A DNA stretch of 57,882 nucleotides from Prevotella sp. (GTDB taxonomy: Bacteria > Bacteroidota > Bacteroidia > Bacteroidales > Bacteroidaceae), in assembly GCA_022511045.1 (NCBI GenBank), contig JAFLSF010000003.1, positions 1 to 57,882 on the forward strand, written 5' to 3'. Position 1 is the first letter of the stretch. Each line of letters begins with the position of its first letter. The notes under the pieces were generated by a model. It was given only the letters and a program-made list of their open reading frames with translations. It made no database searches and was not told where the DNA came from. The position numbers and the translations under genes are program-made. Shown in pieces: positions 1 through 9,351 of the stretch.

Positions 1-123
1 CAGCTTATATTATTATGGGGCTGCTTTTATTGAAGATTATTGCCTAATATGCAAACATGGGGATTCGATTACAAAAGAGCAGCTTGTGGTGCTACAGATT
101 TCAATTACAAAGCATTAGATTAA
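1..123. other. Left-edge stretch, possible end of an unseen gene
   Basis: No complete gene is visible. The plus-strand frame ending with TAA at 121-123 is open only from position 34, because a TGA lies at 31-33. Its last residues read like a protein tail (NMQTWGFDYKRAACG). A second plus frame is open from position 2 to a TAG at 116-118. Either could be the 3' end of a gene that starts before the window, and the hairpin at 135-171 is where such a gene would terminate. I cannot choose between them. Confidence 0.2.
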
Positions 124-134
124 GACAAACTACC

Positions 135-171
135 ACAACCCCTAAAAGCCTTAACAGCCTTTAGGGGTTGT
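135..171. terminator. Intrinsic terminator hairpin
   Basis: Arms ACAACCCCTAAA (135-146) and TTTAGGGGTTGT (160-171) pair perfectly over 12 bp around a 13-nt loop. It lies just beyond the 3' end of mutB (leftward) and after whatever gene enters from the left, so it can serve both. Confidence 0.6.
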
Positions 172-212
172 CATATCGGAAATACGCTCCAATATGGAAC
201 ATTACTCACACG

Positions 213-2384
213 TTATTCCTCATCAAGCAGGATTTTCATCATTTCAACGGCCGACTTGGCCACTGAAGTACCAGGACCAAAGATGGCAGCTACACCTGCC
301 TTGTAGAGGAAATCATAGTCTTGAGCAGGAATGACCCCACCAGCAACGACCATAATATCATCACGCCCCAATTTGTGTAACTCCTCTATGAGTTGTGGGA
401 TGAGAGTCTTATGTCCAGCAGCTAACGACGAAGCACCCACACAATGTACATCGTTCTCAACAGCCTCACGAGCTGCCTCTGCAGGTGTCTGGAACAAGGG
501 ACCCATATCTACGTCGAAACCACAATCGGCATAACCCGTTGCTACAACCTTTGCCCCACGATCATGACCGTCTTGTCCCATCTTTGCGATAAAAATACGC
601 GGACGACGCCCCTCCTTCTTTGCAAATTCATCGGTCAGCTTACAAGCCAACTCAAATTCTCTATCATTTTTGCTTTCTGATGAATACACGCCTGAAATAG
701 TTCTAATTACTGCTTTATAACGACCTACGACTTCTTCGCAGGCATCTGAAATCTCACCAAGGGTACAACGCAACTGAGCTGCCTTGACAGCTAAGTCTAA
801 CAGGTTATTCTCACTCCTACGTCCTTCTTTGAAATCACGTACACAATCGGTGATAGCTTTCAAAGCAGCCTGACAAGCAGCCTCATCGCGCGAAGCACGT
901 ACCTCTTTCAGACTTTCCTCCTGCTGCTTGCGGACGGCAGTATTATCCACCTCGAGGATGTCAATGGGGTCTTCGTGGTCTAAACGATATTTATTGGTAC
1001 CCACAATGGTCTGTACACCACTGTCTATGCGAGCCTGTGTACGGGCTGCAGCCTCCTCAATACGCATCTTGGGCAAACCTGTCTCAATAGCCTTAGCCAT
1101 ACCACCTAACTTCTCAATTTCTTGAATGTGCTCCCATGCCTTATGTACGAGTTCGTTGGTGAGCGTCTCTACATAGTAAGAGCCAGCCCATGGGTCAATC
1201 TGTTTGCAAACTTTCGTCTCGTTCTGAATATATATTTGGGTATTGCGAGCAATACGTGCCGAGAAATCAGTTGGCAGGGCTATAGCCTCATCGAGAGCGT
1301 TGGTATGCAACGACTGAGTATGCCCTAAAACAGCCGCCATAGCCTCAATACAAGTACGACCCACATTATTGAAAGGATCTTGCTCAGTAAGCGACCAACC
1401 AGAGGTCTGCGAGTGAGTACGCAATGCCAGTGACTTAGGATTCTTGGCTCCAAACGATTTCACAATCTTAGCCCATAATAGACGGCCAGCGCGCATCTTA
1501 GCAATCTCCATGAAATGGTTCATGCCGATGGCCCAGAAGAATGAAAGACGAGGAGCAAAAGCATCAACATCGATACCTGCATTGACTCCCGTACGCAGAT
1601 AGTCCATACCATCGGCCAGCGTATAAGCCAACTCAATATCAGCCGTAGCACCAGCCTCTTGCATGTGGTAACCAGAGATCGAAATACTATTGAACTTCGG
1701 CATCTTTTGAGAAGTGTACTCGAAAATGTCGGCAATAATCTTCATAGAAAAAGCGGGAGGATAGATATAAGTGTTACGTACCATAAACTCCTTTAGGATG
1801 TCATTCTGAATGGTACCCGCCATCTCCTCCAATTGTGCACCTTGCTCCAGACCTGCCACAATATAGAAAGCCAGAATGGGTAGCACAGCACCATTCATCG
1901 TCATGGAGACAGACATCTTGTTCAAAGGGATGCCAGAGAACAATACCTTCATGTTCTCCTCATTGCAAATACTTACACCTGCCTTGCCAACATCGCCAAC
2001 GACACGAGCATTATCTGGGTCATAGCCACGATGTGTAGGTAGATCGAAGGCAACAGAAAGCCCCTTCTGGCCAGAAGCCAGATTACGGCGATAGAAAGCG
2101 TTTGATTCCTCGGCAGTAGAGAATCCTGCATACTGACGAATAGTCCAAGGGCGGAAGGGATACATCATAGAATACGGTCCGCGAAGATAGGGCGGAATAC
2201 CTGCTGTATAGTCAAGATGCTCCATATCTTCGAGGTCTTCCTTCGTATAAACGGGACGTACCTCTATTAACTCGGGAGTTTTCCAATTCTCAACAACACC
2301 GTTGTCTTTTATCCACTTGGCTCCATCTTGGGGATGAATGCCAGCATAAATATCTATATCCTTAAATTGTTTACGCATATTCAT
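213..2384 (-). CDS. mutB: Methylmalonyl-CoA mutase, large (catalytic) subunit
   Basis: This adenosylcobalamin-dependent cytoplasmic enzyme interconverts succinyl-CoA and (R)-methylmalonyl-CoA, the committed step of the succinate-propionate route. At 723 residues it has the usual length of the catalytic chain. The N-terminal TIM barrel contains [10 protein letters not shown], which carries the substrate-contacting His of the family. The C-terminal B12-binding domain (about 590-723) has DGHDRG with the cobalt-ligating His near residue 607, followed by SSL and AGG motifs. The ATG at 2384 is chosen because AGGAGG lies 2 nt upstream. mutA ends 14 nt upstream on the same strand, so the two form an operon encoding the heterodimer. 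Confidence 0.97.
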   Translation of the reverse strand: MNMRKQFKDIDIYAGIHPQDGAKWIKDNGVVENWKTPELIEVRPVYTKEDLEDMEHLDYTAGIPPYLRGPYSMMYPFRPWTIRQYAGFSTAEESNAFYRRNLASGQKGLSVAFDLPTHRGYDPDNARVVGDVGKAGVSICNEENMKVLFSGIPLNKMSVSMTMNGAVLPILAFYIVAGLEQGAQLEEMAGTIQNDILKEFMVRNTYIYPPAFSMKIIADIFEYTSQKMPKFNSISISGYHMQEAGATADIELAYTLADGMDYLRTGVNAGIDVDAFAPRLSFFWAIGMNHFMEIAKMRAGRLLWAKIVKSFGAKNPKSLALRTHSQTSGWSLTEQDPFNNVGRTCIEAMAAVLGHTQSLHTNALDEAIALPTDFSARIARNTQIYIQNETKVCKQIDPWAGSYYVETLTNELVHKAWEHIQEIEKLGGMAKAIETGLPKMRIEEAAARTQARIDSGVQTIVGTNKYRLDHEDPIDILEVDNTAVRKQQEESLKEVRASRDEAACQAALKAITDCVRDFKEGRRSENNLLDLAVKAAQLRCTLGEISDACEEVVGRYKAVIRTISGVYSSESKNDREFELACKLTDEFAKKEGRRPRIFIAKMGQDGHDRGAKVVATGYADCGFDVDMGPLFQTPAEAAREAVENDVHCVGASSLAAGHKTLIPQLIEELHKLGRDDIMVVAGGVIPAQDYDFLYKAGVAAIFGPGTSVAKSAVEMMKILLDEE

Positions 2385-2386
2385 GT

Positions 2387-2392
2387 CCTCCT
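2387..2392 (-). promoter_or_regulatory. Strong Shine-Dalgarno site of mutB
   Basis: AGGAGG sits 2 nt before the mutB ATG, inside the 14-nt mutA-mutB gap. Strong sites like this are uncommon in this window. It fixes the mutB start and may set subunit ratio independently of mutA. Confidence 0.6.
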
Positions 2393-2398
2393 ATCTTG

Positions 2399-4255
2399 TT
2401 AAATACCAAGTTTCTGATTATATTCCTTCAAAGTCTCAAGTACATTGCATTTCACGTGAATGAAGTTCTCAATGCCAGCAGCTTTCAGATCCTCCATGCA
2501 AGCGGGAGCACCAGCCACCACAAACATAGCACGACCATTCAGATATTTGAAAGCAGGAACAGCATACTCGCCATACTCATCATCGCTGGAGCAGATGACC
2601 ACAATATCAGCCTTTGCCTCCAAAGCTGCATCAATGCCCTCCTCAACGGTCTTAAAGCCGAGATTATCAATCACCTGATAGCCTGCACAAGCGAGGAAAT
2701 TACAAGAGAACTGAGCGCGAGCTTGGCGCATCGCCAGATTACCAATAGTCAGCATAAAAGCGGTAGGTATGCGGGTCTCCTCAGTATGGATGCGCAAATC
2801 CTCGAAATCGGCAGCCAGACGAGTTGTCTGCAAAGTCTTGAAAGGAGCCTCTTTAACAGTTGTATTGTCAGCACAACATACAGGAACACACTGGGTGCGT
2901 TTACCTTCACTCTTTTCTGTGAAATTGGGGAATTGGTTAGTTCCTAACAAGAATTCCTTACGCTTAGCTGCATCATCATGACGTTTCTGGTTCGTTACAT
3001 TTATGTCGTCTTGTACAATGCCTTTCTTCACAGCCTCCAAGAAACCTCCCTCGTCTTCTATTTTGAGGAAAATCTTCCAAGCCTCTTGGGCAAGTGCATC
3101 CGTCAGATGCTCAATATAATAAGAACCTGCTGAGGGGTCTACAATACGGTCGAAATGGCTTTCTTCCTTAATCAGTAACTGCTGATTACGAGCGATACGT
3201 TCTGAGAACTCAGTTGCTTGCTCGTAGGGAGCATCAAAAGGAGTAACCACCATAGAATGTACTCCACCCAAAGCTGCACTCATAGCCTCTGTCTGAGAGC
3301 GTAACAAATTCACATAGGAGTCGAACAATGTCTGATTGTAGGTTGACGTTGTAGCGTTGATAGTCATCTTGGCACTATTGTCATCCCTCGGCTCATATTG
3401 CTTCACTATCTGTGCCCACAGCAAACGAGCAGCACGGAACTTCGCAATCTCCATAAAGTAGTTCTCGGAAACTCCCATATAGAACTTCATCTGGCGGGCA
3501 GCAAGGTCTGTGTCAATACCTGCATCCACTAATTGTTGCAAATATTCATTACCCCAAGCCAAAGCATAACCCAATTCTTGTACGATATAAGCACCAGCAT
3601 TGGTCAAAGTCTCTGTGTGAACAGTAGTAACGTGAACTTTCGGATAATCTTTTAGCAGTTCAACTATCTTCGGAGCATCTGTCAATATCGGTGTAACATC
3701 CTTACCCTTGAGGAGCATCATTTCAATAGGGTCGAAGCCAACGGTGAACGATAATTTCTCTTTATCGTAATCTTTTGCCGTAAAATACGCATCGACCAGT
3801 TGTGCCAATTCTAAAGCCTTACATGGGCAAGTACGGAAGTTCAAATCTATAATCTCGCAACAGATACCGTTCAACAACGTTTCTACGGTTTCTTTCGTCA
3901 CTAATTCTTTAGGAATACGAAAGCCCAAAGAGTCGATACCTTTGTTCAGAATATCCAATGCCTTAGCATTAGCCTCTTTGGCTTCGCTGACGGCAATATT
4001 CTGACGGACATACCACTCATTAGAGTCTTTATTATTGCCACGTACATAAGGGAACTCGCCTGGCAAAGAATCGGGTGTCTTCAAATTTGTCAAATCTTCG
4101 CGGCGGTAAAAAGGCTGTAGATTAAAGCCTTCATTCGTTCTCCACACGAGTCGTTTCTGGAAGTCGGCACCTTTCAAGTCCACTTCAATCTTGTCCAGCC
4201 ACTCTTGGGTGGTTGGCACTTGAAACTCGCTGAAGAGTTTTTCTCTATTTGCCAT
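2399..4255 (-). CDS. mutA: Methylmalonyl-CoA mutase, small subunit
   Basis: This is the non-catalytic partner of MutB in the bacterial heterodimeric mutase. It is 618 residues long, normal for the family. It has the same barrel plus Rossmann layout as MutB, but the C-terminal domain lacks the DxHxxG cobalamin signature (the corresponding region reads RAQFSCNFLACAGYQV), as expected for this subunit. The start at 4255 gives MANREKLFSEF, a typical N-terminus. It is the first gene of the mutA-mutB operon, with a TACCTTTG -7 element 41 nt upstream. No meaB-like chaperone or epimerase gene is nearby. Confidence 0.96.
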   Translation of the reverse strand: MANREKLFSEFQVPTTQEWLDKIEVDLKGADFQKRLVWRTNEGFNLQPFYRREDLTNLKTPDSLPGEFPYVRGNNKDSNEWYVRQNIAVSEAKEANAKALDILNKGIDSLGFRIPKELVTKETVETLLNGICCEIIDLNFRTCPCKALELAQLVDAYFTAKDYDKEKLSFTVGFDPIEMMLLKGKDVTPILTDAPKIVELLKDYPKVHVTTVHTETLTNAGAYIVQELGYALAWGNEYLQQLVDAGIDTDLAARQMKFYMGVSENYFMEIAKFRAARLLWAQIVKQYEPRDDNSAKMTINATTSTYNQTLFDSYVNLLRSQTEAMSAALGGVHSMVVTPFDAPYEQATEFSERIARNQQLLIKEESHFDRIVDPSAGSYYIEHLTDALAQEAWKIFLKIEDEGGFLEAVKKGIVQDDINVTNQKRHDDAAKRKEFLLGTNQFPNFTEKSEGKRTQCVPVCCADNTTVKEAPFKTLQTTRLAADFEDLRIHTEETRIPTAFMLTIGNLAMRQARAQFSCNFLACAGYQVIDNLGFKTVEEGIDAALEAKADIVVICSSDDEYGEYAVPAFKYLNGRAMFVVAGAPACMEDLKAAGIENFIHVKCNVLETLKEYNQKLGI

Positions 4256-4295
4256 AAGTTGTGTTATTATAATAAGTTTTCCTGTATTTGTTGTG

Positions 4296-4303
4296 CAAAG
4301 GTA
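4296..4303 (-). promoter_or_regulatory. -7 element for mutA-mutB
   Basis: TACCTTTG on the minus strand matches the Bacteroidetes -7 consensus TAnnTTTG. It lies 41 nt before the mutA ATG in the divergent gap shared with the AspT-type gene. Confidence 0.5.
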
Positions 4304-4396
4304 CTAAATATTTTCGAACTGGCGAAGATTTTAGTAAATATTTGATATTTATGAAAAATAGTTGCACAAAAATGCGGCCGTTGCGCAACTATTTAG

Positions 4397-4404
4397 TAAT
4401 TTTG
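4397..4404 (+). promoter_or_regulatory. -7 element for the AspT-decarboxylase operon
   Basis: TAATTTTG lies 39 nt before the ATG at 4444. Just upstream are two similar short inverted motifs, TTGCACAA (4362-4369) and GTTGCGCAAC (4380-4389). They could be operator half-sites, but this is only a suggestion. Confidence 0.5.
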
Positions 4405-4443
4405 CAACCCGAAATGACATAATAGGTCAAAACGAGAGGTAAC

Positions 4444-6135
4444 ATGTATTCACTTCAGTGGTTAATGGATTTGTTTACGGCAACCGATTCGGTGGCACAT
4501 ATAGCGTTACTCTATGCTGTCGTTATTGCTGTAGGCGTTTATTTGGGGAAAATAAAGATAGGGGGCATTTCCCTTGGTGTCACCTTTGTGCTTTTTGCAG
4601 GCATTGTGGCAGGCCACATTGGGTTCACCGCCCCTACGCCCATCCTGACATTCGTTCAAGATTTCGGTCTTATTCTGTTTGTTTTCATGATAGGTATGCA
4701 AGTAGGCCCAGGTTTCTTTGAAAGCTTCGGTACGCAAGGCATCAAGCTCAATGCGTTAGCATCGGTGTGTATTCTATTAAACATCTTTGTGATGTTTGCT
4801 TGCTATTTCATCTTTTTCGACACCTCTAATGTCACTAATCTGCCTATGATGGTCGGTACACTCTACGGTGCTGTCACCAACACACCAGGTTTAGGTGCCG
4901 CCAACGAGGCTTTGGGGTCCGTATTTGGGGCAGATGCACCGCAAATAGCTTCGGCCTATGCTTGTGCCTATCCTTTAGGTGTGTTAGGCATTATCGGTGC
5001 TACCATAATAATAAGGTATATCTGCAAGATTCAGTTGGAGAAAGAAGAAAACCGATTAAAAGCAATGGAAGGGACTTCAGCTAACAAGAAACCTTACAAG
5101 ATGCATTTAGAGGTGAGCAACAAATATTTGGAAGGTAAGAACTTAGCTCAAATCCATACCTTTTTAAATCGCGATTTTGTTTGCTCTCGTATTCTCCATA
5201 ATGGTCACGTTTCTATTCCCAACCGCGATACAGTGTTCCATGTCGGCGATCAGCTATTTATTGTCTGTGCAGAAGCCGACCATGAGGCCATTGAGGCTTT
5301 TATAGGACCTACTATTGAAGTAGATTGGGAGCAACAAGACCAACCGATGGTTTCCAAACGCATCCTTATCACCAATCCCGATATTAACGGTAAGTCGCTT
5401 ATGTCGATGCACTTCTCCAGTGTACACGGTGTCAATGTTACTCGTGTCACCCGTCATGGTATCGACCTTTTTGCTTCTGCGGGACTCCCATTACAAGTTG
5501 GCGACCGTATCATGGTGGTTGGTCCGGAAGATGCTGTTGACCGTGTGGCTAATAAGATGGGCAATAGCATCCGTCGGCTTAATGCACCCAATATTGCTAC
5601 GATTTTCGTTGGCATCATTTTAGGCATTATATTTGGCTCACTGCCCCTTGCCATTCCTGGCATGCCTGTACCTCTGAAATTAGGTATTGCAGGTGGACCA
5701 CTCATTATTGCCATCCTAATAGGACGTTATGGTTACAAAATACACCTTGTTACCTATACCTCAACATCGGCCAACATGATGCTACGCGAGATAGGTCTCG
5801 TACTTTTCCTAGCCTCTGTTGGTATTAAGGCTGGGGCTGGTTTCTTCACGACGGTCATCGAGGGCGATGGTTTGTTATACGTTCTTACGGGCTTTCTCAT
5901 CACAGTGATACCTATCCTCATTGTAGGGCCCATTGCTCGTATTCGCTATAAGTTCAACTATTTCACATTGGCAGGTATGATTGCAGGTACCTATACTGAC
6001 CCTCCTGCATTAGCTTATGCTAACAGCATCTGTTCAAAAGAGGCTCCTGCATTGGGTTATTCTACGGTCTATCCGTTATCAATGTTTCTGCGTATCTTTA
6101 CTGCCCAACTTATCGTGTTGTTCTTTTGCGGATAA
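4444..6135 (+). CDS. AspT/YidE-family carrier with two TrkA-C domains
   Basis: This is a predicted inner-membrane antiporter of the aspartate:alanine exchanger (AAEx) type. The 563-residue layout is classical for the family: an N-terminal hydrophobic half (about 1-195), a cytoplasmic middle (about 215-375) holding two RCK_C/TrkA-C-like domains, then a second hydrophobic half ending in a membrane segment. Glycine-rich helices such as [14 protein letters not shown] are typical. It is the first gene of a rightward set with a decarboxylase delta-like subunit, biotin carrier and beta subunit, and is divergent from mutA-mutB. The context suggests a dicarboxylate or amino-acid exchanger feeding or draining the succinate route. 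The substrate cannot be read from sequence. Confidence 0.88.
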   Translation: MYSLQWLMDLFTATDSVAHIALLYAVVIAVGVYLGKIKIGGISLGVTFVLFAGIVAGHIGFTAPTPILTFVQDFGLILFVFMIGMQVGPGFFESFGTQGIKLNALASVCILLNIFVMFACYFIFFDTSNVTNLPMMVGTLYGAVTNTPGLGAANEALGSVFGADAPQIASAYACAYPLGVLGIIGATIIIRYICKIQLEKEENRLKAMEGTSANKKPYKMHLEVSNKYLEGKNLAQIHTFLNRDFVCSRILHNGHVSIPNRDTVFHVGDQLFIVCAEADHEAIEAFIGPTIEVDWEQQDQPMVSKRILITNPDINGKSLMSMHFSSVHGVNVTRVTRHGIDLFASAGLPLQVGDRIMVVGPEDAVDRVANKMGNSIRRLNAPNIATIFVGIILGIIFGSLPLAIPGMPVPLKLGIAGGPLIIAILIGRYGYKIHLVTYTSTSANMMLREIGLVLFLASVGIKAGAGFFTTVIEGDGLLYVLTGFLITVIPILIVGPIARIRYKFNYFTLAGMIAGTYTDPPALAYANSICSKEAPALGYSTVYPLSMFLRIFTAQLIVLFFCG

Positions 6136-6195
6136 TTACAAACATCAACCAACCACTAAGATAAATAATCACACCTACTTAATATTCAACAACAA

Positions 6196-7233
6196 ATGAA
6201 GAAATTCAGATTCCTGTCAGGCTTGCTCCTACTCTTTGCCTCTCAACCTATGCTTGCCCAAATGGATGCCAGCATCAAGTTGAACGAGATAATGACACGG
6301 AACGAAACGAGCTTGATTGACGAATATGGAACGAGAAATGCGTGGGTAGAGATTGCCAATATCTCCCACTCTACTTACAACATTCGTGGTATGTATTTAA
6401 CTACCGACCGTTCCGTGCTCGACGAGAAGATGAGTGTTCCCGAACGTGTGAAGCGTATGAGCCAGATTCCTAACAGCGATGTTCGCACGTTGCTCACTGG
6501 TCGTCAACTCATTGTGTTCCAATTAGGCAGTGCTCCCACAAAAGGGGCATTACACCTTTCCACCCCTATCAATACTGACAAGCCTACGTGGATAGCCCTT
6601 TACAATGGTAATGCCACCCAACTTATCGACTCCGTAACGGTGCCAGTCCTTGAGCCCGACCAATCGTATGCCCGTATTGCGGACAATGGTAATGCTCACG
6701 ATTGGGAGAGAAAGTCTGCCGACCGTGTTACACTTGGCACCCAGAACATTACTACCGTTAGCGAGTCAAAGATTGAGAAATTCAAGCGCGAAGACCCTCA
6801 CGGTTTTGGTATGGCAATCATGGCTATGGGTATTGTATTCTTCTGTCTGGCACTACTATGGATTGTCTTCACCTTGTTCGGTTTGTTTATGCGCCACATG
6901 GAGACTGCTCGCAAGGTTGTCAATCAACAGCCCATCAAGCCCATCACCAAGACTGTTGAGAAGACTATTGAGGTTGGCCACCGCACAGGAATTATCCTTC
7001 AAGAAGGTCTTAAAACCAAAGGCATTGACCGCGAGGTTTATATGGCAGTCATTGGCATTGCATTAAAGCAATACATGGACGACGTTCACGACGTAGAATC
7101 AGGTATCATCACCATTAAGTCCAAACATTCGGGATGGGATGACGAATATACGCAGATGACCCACTTCCACGAGCCTGTAACACCTATGACGCACAATGCG
7201 CCACGTATCCCCACCAGTTCTGGGCTCAAATAA
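6196..7233 (+). CDS. OadG/MmdD-like decarboxylase subunit with lamin-tail domain
   Basis: This is the small membrane-anchoring subunit of a Na+-pumping biotin-dependent decarboxylase, but unusually large at 345 residues. A signal peptide (about 1-21, ending LAQM) is followed by an exported lamin-tail-like domain (about 25-155; LNEIMTRNETSLIDEYG... W VEIAN pattern). One transmembrane helix follows (about 205-228), then a cytoplasmic tail ending in a hydrophilic segment. Classical OadG subunits are only about 80-120 residues with one helix, so the periplasmic part is an addition, one I recall in Bacteroidetes relatives. It lies 60 nt after the AspT-type gene and 55 nt before the biotin carrier. 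Confidence 0.8.
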   Translation: MKKFRFLSGLLLLFASQPMLAQMDASIKLNEIMTRNETSLIDEYGTRNAWVEIANISHSTYNIRGMYLTTDRSVLDEKMSVPERVKRMSQIPNSDVRTLLTGRQLIVFQLGSAPTKGALHLSTPINTDKPTWIALYNGNATQLIDSVTVPVLEPDQSYARIADNGNAHDWERKSADRVTLGTQNITTVSESKIEKFKREDPHGFGMAIMAMGIVFFCLALLWIVFTLFGLFMRHMETARKVVNQQPIKPITKTVEKTIEVGHRTGIILQEGLKTKGIDREVYMAVIGIALKQYMDDVHDVESGIITIKSKHSGWDDEYTQMTHFHEPVTPMTHNAPRIPTSSGLK

Positions 7234-7288
7234 GGTAACATCTCCTAATTATCCAATGTAACAAGAATCATTAAAAAGTTATCACATT

Positions 7289-7756
7289 ATGAGTAACAAA
7301 TATCAATATAAAGTACAAGGTGTAGACTACGAAGTTGAGATTGAAGAGGTAGAGGGTACCATAGCCAAAGTTAAGGTCAACGGTATACCTTTTGAAGTAG
7401 AGCTACGACAGCCCATCTCTGCTGCCAAGCATCCCACCATTGTGCGTCCCAAGGTGGCTGCCCCAGTAGCGGCCGCTCCAACTACAGTTCCTCCAGCAAC
7501 TCCAGCTGCCGCTCCTACTCCCGCTGGCGCACCTATTACTGGCAATATCATGAAGGCTCCCCTACCTGGCACCATTACCCGTATTCCTGTTAAGGTTGGC
7601 GACAAAGTCAATGTTGGCGACGTCGTTATCGTCCTTGAGGCCATGAAAATGCAGAACAACATTGAGGCTGAGTATGCAGGTACCGTTACCGCAATCAACG
7701 TCAATGCTGGTGACTCAGTCATGGAAGGAGCAGTCTTGTTAACCATTCAGTCATAA
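7289..7756 (+). CDS. Biotin carboxyl carrier subunit of Na+-translocating decarboxylase
   Basis: This protein carries the carboxyl group between the carboxyltransferase and the membrane beta subunit. The 155 residues show three parts: an N-terminal beta-rich region (1-45), an Ala/Pro-rich flexible linker (about 55-85), and a biotinyl domain (about 87-155) with the EAMKM motif, in which Lys120 is the biotinylation site. Length and layout match MmdC/GcdC-type gamma subunits. With MutAB beside it, the most likely complex is methylmalonyl-CoA decarboxylase (to propionyl-CoA). Oxaloacetate or glutaconyl-CoA decarboxylase are alternatives, since the substrate-determining alpha subunit is not in the window. 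Confidence 0.9.
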   Translation: MSNKYQYKVQGVDYEVEIEEVEGTIAKVKVNGIPFEVELRQPISAAKHPTIVRPKVAAPVAAAPTTVPPATPAAAPTPAGAPITGNIMKAPLPGTITRIPVKVGDKVNVGDVVIVLEAMKMQNNIEAEYAGTVTAINVNAGDSVMEGAVLLTIQS

Positions 7757-7780
7757 ATCCGTTAATCCGCCCATTCCAAG

Positions 7781-8932
7781 ATGCTTGACTTTATCATCGA
7801 CAATTTCAACGAATTCCTGACCTATACGGGCTTTGCCAATGTGACGGCAGGCAATCTCATCATGATAGCAGTAGGAGCCTTCTTTATTTGGCTTGCCATT
7901 AAAAAGGACTTCGAGCCCCTGCTACTCGTCCCCATCGGTTTAGGCATCATCCTCGGTAACATTCCTTTCCGTGCCGATGCAGGACTGGAGATAGGCCTCT
8001 ACGAGGACAACTCCGTGCTAAACATTTTCTACCAAGGAGTGCGTCAAGGCTGGTATCCGCCACTTATTTTTTTGGGCATTGGTGCCATGACCGACTTCTC
8101 CGCCTTATTGGCCAATCCTAAACTGATGCTTATTGGTGCTGCTGCCCAGTTCGGCATTTTCGGAGCCTACATGTTTGCCTTGGCATTAGGCTTTGAGCCC
8201 AATCAAGCAGCGGGCATAGCCATCATCGGTGGTGCTGATGGTCCTACGGCCATCTTCTTGTCGTCAAAGCTGTCGCCAAACCTCATGGGAGCTATTGCCG
8301 TATGTGCTTATAGCTACATGGCATTGGTACCGCTTATCCAACCCCCATTGATGCGACTGCTGACCACGAAGAAGGAGCGCCTCATCAAGATGAAGCCCGC
8401 CCGTCAAGTATCTCAGACGGAGCGCATCCTCTTCCCCATCGCAGGTCTTTTGCTTACCACTTTTATTGTACCCTCTGGCCTGCCCCTATTAGGCATGCTG
8501 TTCTTCGGCAACTTGCTAAAAGAAAGTGGCAAGACTACTCGTTTGGCCAAGACCGCAGGCTCAGCCCTCAACGATATAGTGGTTATGCTTCTTGGCCTCA
8601 CCGTAGGTTGCTCCACGCAAGCCTCCGAGTTCTTGACCATGAACACTATCTACATCTTTGCTATTGGTGCAGGTGCTTTCATCATAGCCACGATGAGCGG
8701 CGTGCTGTTCGTCAAACTAATGAATATCTTCCTGCCTAAGGATAAGAAATTGAATCCGCTCATTGGCAATGCAGGAGTCTCGGCTGTACCTATGGCCGCC
8801 CGCATCTCCAACAACCTCGGTTTGGAGTACGACCGCCACAATTTCCTGCTTATGCACGCTATGGGTCCCAACGTGGCTGGTGTCATCGGCTCCGCTGTTG
8901 CCGCTGGTGTTTTGTTAGGCTTCCTTTCATAG
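7781..8932 (+). CDS. Na+-translocating decarboxylase beta subunit
   Basis: This multi-pass inner-membrane subunit decarboxylates carboxybiotin and exports Na+. The 383 residues are mostly hydrophobic helices. The conserved GGADGPTAIF segment, whose Asp is essential for Na+ coupling in the OadB/MmdB/GcdB family, is present near residue 150, and the C-terminal NAGVSAVPMAARI and MHAMGPNVAGVIGSA segments are also family signatures. It begins 24 nt after the biotin carrier gene and is the last gene of the operon, followed by a terminator hairpin. It would turn the free energy of methylmalonyl-CoA decarboxylation into a sodium gradient. Confidence 0.95.
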   Translation: MLDFIIDNFNEFLTYTGFANVTAGNLIMIAVGAFFIWLAIKKDFEPLLLVPIGLGIILGNIPFRADAGLEIGLYEDNSVLNIFYQGVRQGWYPPLIFLGIGAMTDFSALLANPKLMLIGAAAQFGIFGAYMFALALGFEPNQAAGIAIIGGADGPTAIFLSSKLSPNLMGAIAVCAYSYMALVPLIQPPLMRLLTTKKERLIKMKPARQVSQTERILFPIAGLLLTTFIVPSGLPLLGMLFFGNLLKESGKTTRLAKTAGSALNDIVVMLLGLTVGCSTQASEFLTMNTIYIFAIGAGAFIIATMSGVLFVKLMNIFLPKDKKLNPLIGNAGVSAVPMAARISNNLGLEYDRHNFLLMHAMGPNVAGVIGSAVAAGVLLGFLS

Positions 8933-8953
8933 TTTTAGAAAGTATATTAGCAG

Positions 8954-8980
8954 AATAGAGCCGCACTTGCGACTCTATTT
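8954..8980 (+). terminator. Terminator after the decarboxylase operon
   Basis: AATAGAG (8954-8960) pairs with CTCTATT (8973-8979). An inner CGC/GCG pair follows one mismatch, the loop is ACTT, and the downstream sequence is T-rich (TTTCATTTTG). It lies 22 nt after the stop of the beta-subunit gene. Confidence 0.6.
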
Positions 8981-9000
8981 CATTTTGTCTGCATACTGGA

Positions 9001-9180
9001 CTATTTCAGATAACCTTTATATGCCTTACTCATTACCTTCTTTTTCTTTACGACCACGTTCGGGTTGTCCTTCTTTACATAGTATTTTGTAGTCGTTGGA
9101 GTATATATTCCAACAGTAAACATAGAGAGCATCATATCGCCAAAGGTTTGCTTATTTGTTAACGACAAGGATAAGACCCG
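9001..9180 (-). pseudogene. Short open frame, probable 3' remnant of a gene
   Basis: The minus-strand frame is open for 59 codons, from an in-frame TGA at 9181-9183 to TAG at 9001-9003. The peptide looks protein-like and basic at its end (it includes MLSMFTVGIYTPTTTKYYV and VVVKKKKVMSKAYKGYLK). The only good start, ATG at 9135, would give just 44 residues. The 5' side is replaced by the 11-bp repeat array. I read it as the surviving C-terminal end of a decayed gene. A genuine small protein is the alternative. Confidence 0.35.
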
Positions 9181-9186
9181 TCATTA

Positions 9187-9340
9187 GTGTGCAATAAGCA
9201 TGTGGAGTGTGTGCCCTATACACACGAGTTGTATGCGCCTTGTATACACTTTGTATTCCAGGGGTATACAAGTTGTATACCAAGAGTATACAGGTTGTAT
9301 ACACTATAGACACAAAGGGTATACAATATGCACACAAGTG
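9187..9340. repeat. 11-bp phased array of alternating purine-pyrimidine hexamers
   Basis: A hexamer recurs every 11 bp exactly. The units are GTGTGC (9187), GCATGT (9198), GTGTGC (9209), ACACAC (9220), GTATGC (9231), GTATAC (9242), GTATTC (9253), GTATAC (9264, 9275, 9286, 9297), AGACAC (9308), GTATAC (9319) and GCACAC (9330). Twelve of 14 are strict purine-pyrimidine alternations. The five bases between are variable. The array fills the gap between the convergent decarboxylase operon and the BaiN-type gene. It shares CCTATACACA with the island at 27454. Apart from this array and the 9001-9180 fragment I see nothing in the 8990-9351 gap. Confidence 0.8.
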
Positions 9341-9351
9341 GTGAGGACCGT

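Noticed and set aside
7327..7746. Long minus-strand frame opposite the biotin carrier gene
   Set aside because: Created by the Ala/Pro codon bias of the linker on the other strand. The plus-strand gene has a clear EAMKM biotin site.
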